A stretch of 64,000 bases of DNA from Membranipora membranacea. Its lineage: Eukaryota; Bryozoa; Gymnolaemata; Cheilostomatida; Membraniporidae. Position 1 is the first letter of the stretch. The number at the start of each line of letters is the position of its first letter. Position numbers and translations under genes: made by a program. Below, in pieces: positions 12,557 to 24,309 of this stretch. Below the pieces are notes generated by a model. That model did not search any database. It was given only the letters and a program-made list of their open reading frames with translations, and was not told the origin of the DNA. The DNA lies in contig OU612074.1 in the NCBI GenBank assembly GCA_914767715.1, positions 7,455,501 to 7,519,500 on the forward strand, in the 5' to 3' direction.

Positions 12557-13385
12557 TCACACTTTTTTTATGCTACTCTATTCACATATCTCTAATATAG
12601 GTAAGAGATAGACATGACTCCAATGTAGAGGTAAATTTACAGTTTTTATCTTCAAGTCCATTTATTAGTTTTTTGCAATGTAACGAAATGTAACAATGTT
12701 ACCATTTTATGTTAAAAAAAAGAATTGAACTCACTTCTCATTTTAATTTGTCCGGTTTGGCAGAGCTGTGTTTTACCTGACATTCTTCAAGTTTATTGTA
12801 TGAAGGGTCTGATCTCCGCTCAGATGGCTCCTCCCACCGCGCAGAAGGCTCCTCCCACTCACCTTATGAATATATAGAACAGGATATAACTGTGATTGTG
12901 CAAAGGATATACAGGATTTTAGGATAACTAAGGCCAAACACGACAAATTACTAACTGGCAAAATTAAAAATATGACAAATCCTAAATGCAAATCGCTAAC
13001 AAAACTGGTGAAATACTTGTTTCATTGTATCGTTAATACAATGATATAAATATAAGGCTCACTTTCTCAGTTTGACAAAAGCCCCAGATAGTACTTTGTC
13101 GCACTGGGCCAGGACACAAAACTATCGTAAAAAAACTCAGTGTATATAAATGAATGTAACTTTATGGCATTTACAGTAAATCACTTGTAGTTCACTACAT
13201 AACATATATACTCCCTTAGTTCATGAATAATTTCGGATACCACTGATTGAGTAGGTTTAGATGTTTGCATGATTCCTCATCTGGCATCTGTGATAGCAGT
13301 TTCATGGATGTGAACACAATAATATGACCAGATCTTATAAATGTTAAGATCCTTCACATGAGGATATTGTTGGATTCCTGTGTAT
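12557..13385. repeat. Segment duplicated in direct orientation at 26647-27960
   Basis: Matches 26647-26980 (TTTTTTTATGCTACTCTAT, AGAGATAGACATG, CTCCGCTCAGATGGCTCCTC) and, after an extra segment in the second copy, 27730-27960 (GATGTTTGCATGATT, GATATTGTTGGATT). No coding potential is seen. Confidence 0.75.
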
Positions 13386-13714
13386 ATGCAACAAGTATCA
13401 ACCAACGAAAAACCTATACAGAAGAATGTATTCCACCATTCATCTAACAAAACCCAATCGTCAAATTAACCTAATACAAAAGAGAGAGTCGGTGAAGTTT
13501 TGTGGCATTCATTTTTCAGTAATCCTAGTTCACTAAATCATCATTTTTAGAGATACAGCTATATGAAATACTAGCGTTGCTTTGTCTCTCAATGTTCTTT
13601 GTTGTGACTTCCACTTCTTATTGAAAACATTCTTCAAGATGATTACAAAAATCAATGAAATTAATTAAAAAGTAAAAAATGCTATCTGTGGTGTAAGTTG
13701 TTTCAAACATAGAT

Positions 13715-15290
13715 ATTTTTGTTGATATCTAAGGAGTTGCCTACCTTATTCACCAGATAAACGACTTCCAAAGTTATATACGATAATAGATGCGATTTCG
13801 TGTTTATGATATGGGGCTATAGGGGCTTAGAAACCATTCGTTGGTGAGAATTGCTTATTGCCATTTTTGAATCATCCTGAATCTTATTTCAATGGTATAT
13901 TATTGAAGAGAAACCGATTTGTAATCGTGATCTCCAGTAGGTTAGGAACTGTGTCTTCTTGACACCAAAAAAAAACTTATGTTCATATTCCACACTGTTT
14001 CAATTGTTAGCGTGATGATTGCAGGACGCCATAGTTGCGGTGATGTCAAATGCATTTCGAGGTTGTCTCTGTACAGATTTGTCTAACTTGGAATAGTTTC
14101 ACTGGCTGAACTGGCAGTCAAACATGCCAGTACACATCGAACAAATCCTTTTCATCTACTTGATCATGCTTGAGTAAAATGATCAGGAAACTTTAGATCT
14201 TGATAACAAGCCTTGCTGATAACAGGCTGTTCAGCGTTTTGTCACACTTGTTTCACACAAAGCACTATTGGGTTGAGTCTCAAGCTTGAGACCATTTACA
14301 GCATATCCATTTGACCATTTGTAGGTGGATTGGTAGCCTGACACCATCATAATACTACAAAGGTAAGTATCAACTGGTGATCCAACTGTCTGTTGATTGA
14401 CAGAGGATCAAATAAGTAGTGTCACTACCACAGGCCCACGGTCCAGATTGTGTATTGCCACATCTGGTACTGTAATATTAAAACAAAAACAAAGCTGGCC
14501 ATCTTAGACAACAACAATCTTAGGTGCCTAAGAGGTGATCGGCTTGCGCACAGCAGGATTGTTCAACGGTGCAACCCTGATATGTGGGTAGTGTTGTCAA
14601 AGCGCACTTGGTAATTACCCTTGGAACATGACCTCGCGGTACAAACCTCACCTCTACCGTGCTGGGGTTTACATAGACATTACTGTTAGTGTTAGTCCTT
14701 ATCACAAGAAGGTCCTGTTTGTCGGAAGATTGCTGACTGCCCTGTCCCATAAGACCAGTGAAATCAGATGGGTTTGGTCTGAACATTACACAAATAGAAC
14801 TGATGTCATAATGACAGAAGAAATATCCAAAGGCTGCAAATATAAGAAATTATGAAAACGCCATTAACAAAACCACACACATCTCGCAAGACCACACATC
14901 TCTCAGAACAAACTGAGATTTCCAACTAGAATAGAAACTACAAGGCCGTGATGCCTGGGGTACGCACATTCACAATATAATTGACCTTCACAAAACCAAC
15001 GAACAACTTACATATCTAATCTTCACATTTTCAATCATTTGCGTGTTGACTACAGGAGCCATAGCTGTGATGTCAAAAGCGTTTCGAAGTTGTACAGATT
15101 TGGTTAAAATAGGACTGGACTGACAGTAAAACTTGACCATACACTGATAACACATTGTATTTTATAATATATTTCATTGTACTAATTAATTGTGTAAAAT
15201 GATCAGGGAATTTGAGATAACAATTACAGAGAACTCGCTGAAAACAGGCAGCTCAGTATATTTGCACACTGGTTTCACACTGAGCACTAT
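13715..15290 (+). repeat. One to two copies of the ~1.1 kb repeat unit (plus orientation)
   Basis: Starts with GATATCTAAGGAGTTGCC (13724). It carries the hallmark GATTGCAGGACGCCATAG (14019), the block around CCCACGGTCCAGATTGTG (14433) and a more diverged second hallmark near 15040-15110. It is followed by the GAATTGCGGGT minisatellite and then directly by RTE reverse-transcriptase remains on the same strand, as at the other RTE-associated copies. Confidence 0.75.
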
Positions 15291-15292
15291 TG

Positions 15293-15395
15293 GGTTGAAT
15301 TGCGGGTGAATTGCAGGTGAGTTGCGGGTGAATTGCGGGTGAAGTGTGAGTGAATTGCGGGTGAAGTGCGAGTGAATTGCAGGTGACTTGCTGCG
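15293..15395. repeat. GAATTGCGGGT minisatellite
   Basis: About nine degenerate 10-bp copies (GAATTGCGGGT, GAAGTGCGAGT, GAATTGCAGGT). It is the inverse of the array at 4747-4866. Confidence 0.9.
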
Positions 15396-15409
15396 CTAAT
15401 GGAAGCTGC

Positions 15410-16335
15410 TAAATAAATGAGGCTGCATGAAGAAGTTCACCAACCTCATCAAAGCTTTGCACGAAGACATGCAAGAGTTAGTAAGCCTGAATGGCAAACT
15501 CTCATATCCGTTTACGATATCAAATGGGTCAACCTAGGATTTGTTCTTGCACCGACGCTCTTTTCCTCATTCCTCACTGCAGCTCAACCCATACCCTCAA
15601 CGACTGAAACAAGGGAGTCCAAATCCAAAGCCGCCCAAGTGCAGATCTCTTCAATGTCAACCAGTTTAAATCAAACAAGACCAAAGATATATTAGTGAGC
15701 GAATTGATCACAGCTCTGATGATGCAGCAAAGGCATTTTAACTGACATCAACATCAAAAAGACTGAGAAGATGTACCAACTAGTCCAAGGATCCACCACC
15801 CAAGGGCCTGAATATAAAAAAAAATGATAACCAAGATGTAAACAGGGTTAACCACTTCAAAATTCTAGGGTTAACCTTGTCAGACGAGAACAAGCTAGAC
15901 AAAAAACTGAAATCCGGGAAGTCGAAAGTATCACTGCTTTTTGGAGGCCGCGAGAAAGAGTATGGGATGAACAGCACCTTACCATCAAGACCAAAGCTGC
16001 ATCCAATCGTGCTGTCCACGCTACTGCATGGTGTGGAATCATCGACAGTCCATCTCATCACATCCCACAGGTTTAGCGCATATATGATCAAGCATCTGAG
16101 GTACATTCTCAAGATCAAATGATGGCACCGCATAAGCGACAAGACAATACACCAAAAAACTTGCCAAGTATGTATTTCATCCTTAGACAGGGAACACTGA
16201 ATACTGAGCACTACCAAAGCAAATTCTCTTCTTTCAACTGAAAGACAGTTACCAAAACAGAAGTTGACCAAATCAGAGATACAAGAGTACAGTGAACAGG
16301 AGTCTCTAAGATTTGTGCGCATCTGATGGGGCTTT
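15410..16335 (+). mobile_element. RTE-like LINE, 3' half of reverse transcriptase, degraded
   Basis: The plus strand reads LGFVLAPTLFSSFLTA (15535-15590; family pattern QGCVLAPTLFS), VNHFKILGLTLSDENKLDKK (15848-15905), PIVLSTLLHGVESSTVHL (16000-16060) and MIKHLRYILKIKWWHRISDK (16085-16145). These are the post-catalytic blocks of RTE-type elements (LGS.IS / LYG.ETWT / LR.IL.I.WQD). The YADD region is missing or shifted. It begins directly after the minisatellite at 15395. Confidence 0.8.
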
Positions 16336-16339
16336 ATGA

Positions 16340-16820
16340 TTTCCTTTGTTTACCATAAGTGTGCATGTTTGAACATGTTGGCTTTCTACTGTGAATAGTG
16401 AATTCCTGTGTGTGCTTATAGCTCTGGATGAGTCAGTTGGTTTTTGGTGAGCACTGTGCTAGCAGTAGTTTTGGCTTGCTCTAGTTCTTACTGAAGTTGC
16501 AGTTAAATACAAATCTCTTCAATCATTGATTCTATTCTACACTAGATATGCTGACAAATGGTTGGCAGACGCAGAGTTCAAACAGTGTGTGTTGGTGCAA
16601 AATGATTCAGAAGCAGAAGTCAGCATCGGAACCAATGGAAAGCCAGTAGTAGTTGTAAAGGGAGAGTGGGGGAATATGGACCGGTGGGTAATAAGGACCA
16701 CTTGAGGATTGGCCTAAGTATTTGCTGAATCATATTTCTCTCATTTTTATTTTAAAAGACTCCCATCTTCGGCATGTGGTGTTGGATTATCCAACTCAAT
16801 CTTCTTTGACACTGCTAGTA
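16340..16820. other. Stretch without recognised gene
   Basis: A plus-strand frame from about 16535 (TRYADKWLADAEFKQCVLVQ) stays open for about 50 codons and then stops after VVVKGEWGNMDRW. It looks like decayed coding sequence, possibly from a transposon, but I cannot name it. Confidence 0.35.
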
Positions 16821-16828
16821 AATTGTTG

Positions 16829-16935
16829 GTGCCTTATAGCCGTTGGGTGCCTTATAGCTTTTGGGTGCCTTATAGCTGTGGGGTGCCTTATAGCTGTGGG
16901 GTGCCTTATAGCTGTTTGGTGCCTTATAACTGAAG
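16829..16935. repeat. 18-bp minisatellite (GGTGCCTTATAGCTGTGG)
   Basis: Six tandem copies of an 18-bp unit. A second array of the same unit is at 20640-20720, in the same relative position before a repeat-unit copy. The apparent open frames over it on both strands are repeat artefacts. Confidence 0.95.
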
Positions 16936-16959
16936 CATTTATATTTTTCTGAAGGGGCG

Positions 16960-17806
16960 GTAGGCATGACGGTAGATATTTCGCTGATATCTAAGGAGTT
17001 ACCTACCTTATTCCCTGGATATAATATTTCCAAAGTTACAATATAAAATAAAAGGTACAAATTCGTGTTTATGATATTGGGCTAGAGACATGGAAATTGG
17101 CCTGAATCTATTATTGCCATGATTATTTTGAATCATCATAAACATAAATTCGGTGGTATATCACTGAACAGATACCGCTTTAGCACTGTGATCTGTAAGT
17201 TAGCAATTGTGTCCTCTCCACAAAATCAACAAACATCTTATTTATCTGATTTTCATGCTTTCAATTGTTAACGCAATGATTGCAGGACGCCATAGTTAGC
17301 TGTGATGTCAAACGTGTTTTGAGGTTGTCTCTATACAGATTTATCCAAATAAAAATAGTTTCACAGACTTAACTGCCAGTAAAACTTACCATTACACAGA
17401 GAACAAAATTGGTTTTATCTACCAAATCATGCTTGAGTAAATTTATCAGAAAATTCCAGATATTGATAACACAGTCTTGCTGGAAACAAGCAGTTCAGCA
17501 TGTTTTCACACTTGTTTTACACAAACAAGTATTTGGTTGGGTCCCAAACATGAGATTTTTCTGTTGGGGCTTCGGTAGTGAATGGAACGGAGACAAGTTT
17601 GATCCTCTGCCAATTGATTGACAATAGGATCACCATTTAATACTTACCTTGGTTATAATTATACAAAGGTAAGTACTAAAAGGGGGATGGATTACTTGAC
17701 GCCATCTATATACTATAATATGAATAGTGTCAAGCAGTCTATCCAGTTAATTGACAGAGACTGGTCAAACTACCTACCCCAGCCCCACAATCACTGACAG
17801 TAGCCT
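16960..17806 (+). repeat. Shortened repeat-unit copy, direct duplicate of 20730-21545
   Basis: Starts GCTGATATCTAAGGAGTTAC (16981), carries ATGATTGCAGGACGCCATAG (17274) and ends in CTACCTACCCCAGCCCCA (17772). It lacks the CCCACGGTCCAGATTG block. It matches 20730-21545 closely over its length, together with the preceding 18-bp minisatellite. Confidence 0.85.
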
Positions 17807-17807
17807 G

Positions 17808-19440
17808 CCTCTTTGACAGGATAAACAAATTCCAAAATTATATAAAATACCAAAGATGCAATTTCATGATTATTACATGTCGAGGGGTCTTAGAAATCAG
17901 TCATTGACGTGGATTGCTGCTTGCCGTTCATTGAATCATTCTGCCTGATTCTAAATTCAGTGTTACATTATTGATGAGAAACCAGGAAAGCATTGTGATT
18001 TCCAGTTGAGTAGGAGATGTCTCTTCTTCACCCAATCAACAAACCACCTGCATATCTAACCATTGCGCTTTTGATTGTTAGCGCGATGATTGCAGGACGC
18101 CGTAGTTAGCTATGATGACAAAAGCGTTTCGAGGTTGTCTCTGTACAGCTTTTGCTAAATAAGAATAGTTTCACAGACTTAAATATCAGAATAACATGCC
18201 CATACACAGAAAAGACATGCTGTGTGACTACGTAATCGCACTCAAGTGAAAGGATCAGGAAATTTGAGATATTGTAAATGTAGCCTTGCTAGAAACAGGC
18301 AGTTCAGCATTTTACACACTTGTTTTACACAAATCACTATTCGGTTGGGTCTTAAGCTTGAAATCATAATTGACATAACCATTTTGACCATTTGTAGGTG
18401 GAATGGTAGCCTGACACCATTGAAATATTACCAAGGTAAGTATTAAATGGTGATCCAACTGTCAGTAAATTGACAGAGGATCAAACTGGTGTCACTACCA
18501 CAGGCCCACGGTCCAGATTGTGTATTGCCGCATCTGGTACTGTAATATTTAAACAAAAACAAAGCTGACCATCCTAGCATTTAGGGCAAGATTGGCCTGC
18601 TAGTAACCGTCAAAACCAGCGATATAGGTAGTTTTGTCAGAGTGCACTTGGTAATAATCCATGCAAATGTGACACTGAGGTATACATATTACCACTGCAG
18701 TGCTGGAGGCATAGACATGACCTTTCTATGTTCAGAAGGGCATGTTTTTGGGTAGTTTGGTGACAGCCCTGTCCCATTAAACTGGTAAGATCAGATGTAA
18801 TCGGTCAGATCATTACACAGAAAGAATTGGTGTCAAATTTACGCAAGAGATATCCATACGCTGCAAATAGATCCATTTAATTATAAAACCGTTGATCACA
18901 AGCATTAACGAACCACACATCTCACAAAATAAACTGAGCTTTCTCACTAGGATAGAAACTTTGAGGCCTGGGGAACACATATTCAAAAGATGATTGACAA
19001 ACACTGTATTGTTTGAAATTTTTATAGGTTGCTGCTTCGCTAAATTATAATTTTTAAAATATGAAATTTTTCAATGAAAGGCTTTGAAAGCAGTCATTGG
19101 TATGAATTACTGATTGCCATATTCTGAATCATCCTAAATCTAAATTCAGTGTTATATTATAATTGAAGAGAAACCAGTACTGTGATTTCCAGTTGGTTAG
19201 GAATTATGTCCTCCTCACACAACCAACAAGCAACTTATTTATCTAATCTTCACATTTTCGATCATTTGCACATTGATCGCAAGAGCCATAGCTGAGATGT
19301 CAAAAGTGTTTTAGGTTGTCTCTGTAAAGATCTGGCTAGAATAGGACAGTGTTCATCGAACAACATCTTTCTCTATTTTGAGAGTAAACTGTCAGACTTC
19401 ATAAAGGAGAAGTCAGTTTGATAACCTTCACTTAATAGGC
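17808..19440 (+). repeat. Two copies of the ~1.1 kb repeat unit, right inverted arm
   Basis: Hallmark blocks occur at about 18085 (GATTGCAGGACGCCGTAG) and about 19285 (diverged; GCAAGAGCCATAGCTGAGAT), 1.2 kb apart. The CCCACGGTCCAGATTGTG block is at 18508. This is the inverted counterpart of 2000-3612 and is followed directly by the RTE endonuclease on the same strand. Confidence 0.8.
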
Positions 19441-20637
19441 ACTCAGGTCAGGATGATAAGCTTAGTACTAGAAAACACCGTAACCCAATACCACCTGCCA
19501 AATGGTCGAGGCCCCTGGTTACTAATCAGGAGAACACTCTGGCCTTGATATACAGTAGGATTGAAGTGAGACACCCTTGTAGGATAAAAACAAAACCTGC
19601 CTATAAGAGTGCATGCACATTTAGTCTTGCGCTCATCTACCAACGCCGTACCCTCCTGCCTTGCAATCATCTCCCTTCTGGACAAAGCCTAAGAGAGCAA
19701 ACTCCAACAGAAAACCCAGGGAAAGTGGCTCCCTGACTCAAGGGCGGCTGACTCACTGAACTCCATGTTTCTTCCAACCAACCATAGGAACTACTTGGGC
19801 CTTGGACTCGTCTTGGATTCTCTTTGCCAGGACACAAAAGCCACTTTATTGGAGCGAACTACTTATGTAACTGGCAAATTTCTGTGCAGTCTAATTCCTT
19901 GCCAACAATCTCTATGAATAATCCTGGCTGAGTTAATTATCACAGAAAATGAAATGAGCTGAATGGAATGGAATGACGCTTGTAGACCGGAACAAGGTTC
20001 CCAGGCTGTTGGAGTATAAGAGAAGAAGCTGCAGGATACACCATACTTTGGAGCGGAAAACCATCCACTAAACTAAAGCAGGCTGGTGTAGATGTAGCAA
20101 TCACTAGTATCATCTTCTCCGAGATGGACCAGAAGCCCAAAGCATTAAGTAATTGAATAATATTATCTACTACTACTACCACTGAAGCACAAAAGGCACT
20201 GTTCTATCATAAGAGTTTATGCCCCAACCATGACAAACCCACTGGAAATCATTGATGGGTTTTATGATGAGCTCAGCCAGTTGCTCTACAACATTAAAAA
20301 TGAAGACAAAAAAGTTATGCTAGAAAACTTCAACACCTGTGTGTAGGGTTGTACCATCACATAGGCTATGGCCTCAAGTACTGGTAAAATTCAACAGTGG
20401 TAGAGAAAAAAGCGATGGAGAAATCCTCCTTGCCACGTGTTCTGAATACCAGCATGCCATTACTGACACCTACATACTTCAACCAACAACCAGCGCAAAA
20501 GAATTGATGGATTGATCCAAGATCTGAGCAATGGCACTTGATTGACTTTGTGATCACCAGTCAACGAGATATCTAAGATTTCCAGAACACCATGACATTT
20601 TGAGGCCAACACTGCAGCACTGACCACATAATGATAG
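19440..20637 (+). mobile_element. RTE-like LINE endonuclease part, degraded
   Basis: The plus strand shows GLDSSWILFARTQKP (about 19800), NGMTLVDRNKVPRLLEYKRE (19965-20020), AGVDVAITSIIFSEMDQKPK (20085-20140), IDGFYDELSQLLYNIKNEDK-like text (20250-20310) and finally WHLIDFVITSQRDI then CSTDHIMIG (20530-20637), matching the C-terminal motifs of APE endonucleases. Frame changes and stops are frequent. A ~93-bp segment at 19689-19783 is absent from the inverted copy at about 1740. The sequence is cut off at the 18-bp minisatellite. Confidence 0.8.
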
Positions 20638-20639
20638 GT

Positions 20640-21545
20640 CTGCCTTATAGCTGTGAGGTGTCTTATAGCTGTGGGTTGCCTTATAGCTGTGGGGTGTTTA
20701 TAGCTGGTGGGTGCCTTATGACTGAAACGGTTTGACGGCAGATATTTTCGCTGATATCTCAGGTGTTACCTACCTTATTCCCTTGATCAAATACTTCCAA
20801 AATTACTATATAAACAAATAGATACAAGTTGGTGTTTATGATAAGGGGCTAGAGACATGGAAATTGGCCTGAATCAATTATTGCCATGATTATTTTGAAT
20901 CATCATAAATATAAATTCAGTGGTATATCACTGAACAGATACCGCTATAGCACTGTGATATCCTCTTATCTCCACACATTCGACAAACATCTAAATCATC
21001 TGATTTTCATGCTTTCAATTGTTAACGCAATGATTGCAGGACGCCATAGTAAGCTGTGATGTCAAATGTGTTTTGAGGTTGTCTCTATACAGATTCATCC
21101 AAATAAAAATAGTTTCACAGACTTAACTGCCAGTAAAACTGACCCATACACAGAGAACAAAATTGTTTTTATCTACCAAATCATGCTTGAGTAAAATTAT
21201 CAGAAAATTTTAGGTATTGATAACACAGCCTTGCTGGAAACAGGCAGTTCAGCATGTTTTCACACTTTTTTTACACAAAGAAGTATTCGGTTGCGTCCCA
21301 TACATGAGTTTTTTCTAGTGGGGCTTCGGTAGTGAATGGAACGGAGACAAGTTTGATCCTCTGCCAATTGATTGACAATAGGATCACCATTTAATACTTA
21401 CCTTGGTAATAATTATACAAAGGTAAGTACTAAAAGGGGGATGGATTACTTGACGCCATCTATATACTATAATATGAATAGTGTCAAGCAGTCCATCCAG
21501 TTAATTGACAGAGACCGGTCAAACTACCTACCCCAGCCCCATAAT
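20640..21545 (+). repeat. 18-bp minisatellite plus shortened repeat unit (direct duplicate of 16829-17806)
   Basis: Contains four to five copies of the GGTGCCTTATAGCTGTGG unit (20640-20720), then a repeat unit with GATTGCAGGACGCCATAG at 21030 and CTACCTACCCCAGCCCCA at 21524. Together with 16829-17806 it brackets the 17808-20637 arm as a pair of ~0.9 kb direct repeats. Confidence 0.85.
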
Positions 21546-22550
21546 CACTGTCTTTTTTCAACCTAATGGGTAGCCATTATGCTGCACTTGGTCTATTTTT
21601 GATTTATGTGATGTCGTGGGAATGATTGTAGTTAGCTGAGTTAGCTGTTGTTGTTTGAATTATGCTCAGTGATACTGACTATTGAAAAGCCACATCAAAA
21701 TAGTTCAACTCACCTAAATTTCTTCATCACATGGGGAGGATCTGGAAAAATGATGATGGATTCTGTGTTCTCTACTGGACTTAGTGCCATGTGCTTCTTT
21801 GACGGCTCTCTGATCATGCTCTACAATGTGACAGTTAGCTCAATAATAGGAATTGTCATCTTACGGGCAGAAAACATTGATTTAAAGTTTAAAGGATATG
21901 TAAATGTATTGTAACATGTGATACAGTGATACACGTGATCCTTGTACTTATCATTTGTACAATATACACTATTTATATAATTCTCTACTAATTTCCTCTC
22001 TCAGGCCAGAATTATGCTGCCCTAAAGATTTTCGTACCCTGACTGTACCTACACGTTGTAGGCAAAAACCTCATCCTTAGGCGCTCTACGGACCCTGGAA
22101 AAAATAGCTCTACTTATTATTAATCAAGTTTTGACACAAGCATTAAAAGTTGGAGGGGTTGAATGGTTTCACCACCAAACGTTTGAAGAATTGAAATAAC
22201 CGATATTTACTCATGAATTAGGGGACATATCTGATCCTGAACAAGCATACAGCAATTAAATGTATGATTGCTGGAAACAATTTGATTGATCTTTGATTGG
22301 TCCAAAAGTACAGTAAAGCTACAGCCGAATCTATTTGCTTTTATAGACTCCCACCTCAGCGAGCCAAAACATGAAGTCATCCCCAAACTGGCCAAAGTAA
22401 ACTCTAGTTAATACTTACTTCTCTTCTATATGTACCTCATACTTTTTACATCTTGTTTCAAAGGTGTCCCAACTTTTGAGAGTGAAATTATTGACTGTTT
22501 AGGCAGTAGGTTATAGGCCCATACCTGATCCAACTGTGCCTCGGTAGACA
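21546..22550. other. Mixed repeat-derived DNA, no gene recognised
   Basis: 21546-21835 is the inverted partner of 12190-12480. 22200-22330 shares text with 28925-29050 (TGTATGATTGCTG, ATCTTTG.TTGGTCC, GCTACAGCCGA), a small dispersed repeat. A plus-strand open frame at 21648-21914 (88 codons, hydrophobic) lies partly in the repeat and is not identified. Confidence 0.5.
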
Positions 22551-22551
22551 G

Positions 22552-22578
22552 ATATATATATATATATATATATATATA
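22552..22578. repeat. (TA)n microsatellite at the 3' end of a LINE
   Basis: About 13 TA units sit exactly where the minus-strand LINE (22580-24300) ends. It may be the element's simple-repeat tail or its target. Confidence 0.9.
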
Positions 22579-22579
22579 C

Positions 22580-24300
22580 TTTTATTGTAAGCAACAATTC
22601 ATTATTACTAATGTTTTCATGATGTGACATAAATGACAAAAAAGAAGAATGATACATGCAAATATTCAACAAATAATAAGACTATGCCAATAAACTGAAA
22701 AAATAATGTTGCATTAGCCTTTTCTTAAACATATTTAAAGTAAGAGTGCTTCTCAAAAATATTAAAATATTAAAGTTTGTTGCTATTTTGTGGTTTACGT
22801 TGTCCAGTGGAAGTTTGAGTAATTGTGTATCTCTTCTAGGAAATCGGTGTGGTAACTAAAAAATCAGAGATGTATGGAGGGGATAAATTATTCAGAGCCA
22901 GAGTATTGGAGGGGGTAAAATTTCAAGTGATGTACATAGGTCATTAGTAGGTGACAAATAAAAAGGGATATGATGAATATTGGCCACAATTCTCAAGGCT
23001 CTTTTTTGCTGAGTGAAAATTGGGGTTGTGATACTTGATGCACATAAGTTGTAATATATATGGATACCATAAATGAGATAACAGTGAATAAATTGAAAAT
23101 AAAATTGTTTAGCAGAATGAGTGGTCAAGTAGGGTCTGCATAGCTTAAGTAAGTTTGTATTTTTTGACACCTTATCCAAAACAGTCTCACAATGACCATT
23201 CAATGAAAACGAGTCAGATATCTTAAAGCCAAGAAGTTCCGATTCATGTCTTTGAATTATCTGGTTATTGCCAATTTTTAAATTTAACGATGAATCCTCC
23301 CCAAAAGAACTTAGAAAGTGTGATTTTTTATAATTTATTGTCATGTGATTATCTTTACACCACTTGTTGATTGATTACACATTTGAACTAAGGTAGAGCG
23401 AACAGAATGGCTTACTACAAAAACAGTGTCATCGGCATATGCATAAGAGTTCGAGGAGAGAGGTAGATTGAGTAGGTCATTTAAACAAATCTGAAATAAA
23501 GTTGGTGCCAGTATTGAACCTTGCGGAGCCCCAATTTTGATGTGAAGCATTGATGACACTGTACCATTATAATGAACATACTGAGACCTGTCTTGTAGAA
23601 ATGATGATAACAACAAAAATGCCTTCTTCTCAAAATCAAAGTTTTGTAGTTCATTTTTTTATAGTTGGTGATCAACACAATCAAATGCTTTGCAGAAATC
23701 AATTAACATAAAAATACTCTTCCTTTGTTTGAGTTTCTCAGAAGAAAAGTCAGAAATAATTTTGTGAACGGCGTCGCTGCATGAATGTGCAGTGCGAAAC
23801 CAGACTGCGATGAAGATAATAGATGGTTTTCATTTAAAAATATATGAATATTAATATTCAAATCCTTTTCGAATATCTTAGAAAGAAAGGGTAAAACTGA
23901 TATAGGTCTATAATTTCCTGGGTCATCTTTTGACCCTGACATAAAAAAAATAGGGGTTACGTGAGCAATTTTCCAGACTTATGGAAATACTCGTTTATCT
24001 AAAATTCTATTGAAAATATCTGTGAGCACTTGACCTACGTAGGGAAATGTTTTGCTTAACATCTGAACTGTAATCAGGACCAGTGTTTTTGCCCATGGGT
24101 ATTGATTTTAGAAGCTTATCCAATGTGACTGTTGTCACTTTTGGAAATTTTTTCGAACCTTTGTGGTGGTAATTTGGTAAAGTGCTAGGAAAATCGGAAA
24201 TCAAAGAACATGTGTGTTGTGTTTGACCAGAGTCACCAGACCTGTCTTGTTTGGGGCCTCTTCTCACTCTTTAGAGAAATACCTTCTGCTTGAGTATGAA
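22580..24300 (-). mobile_element. L2/Daphne-like LINE, reverse transcriptase domain, degraded
   Basis: Minus-strand motifs in order: KNTGPDYSSD-like (24090), DDPGNYRPISVLPFLSKIFE (23875-23930), AFDTVDHQ-like region with decay (23640-23700), GAPQGSILAPTLFQICLNDL (23465-23530), AYADDTVFV (catalytic YADD, 23420-23445), HESELLGFKISDSFSLNGHC (23180-23240), then PYLTTHSAKQFYFQFIHCYL and LIYGIHIYYN typical of the thumb region. Breaks separate at least four frames. The catalytic YADD itself is intact. The 5' endonuclease is missing. Confidence 0.88.
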
Positions 24301-24309
24301 TGCATCAGA

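Noticed and set aside
4747-15395. CRISPR-like arrays (short repeats at 4747-4866 and 15293-15395)
   Set aside because: Units of 10-11 bp are contiguous, without spacers; these are minisatellites in an animal genome.
16815-17060. SYKAP-repeat protein on the minus strand
   Set aside because: It is the translation of the 18-bp minisatellite, with no start context or conservation.
22892-24267. Functional reverse transcriptase gene
   Set aside because: YADD is intact, but at least three frame breaks separate the domain pieces and no endonuclease is present.
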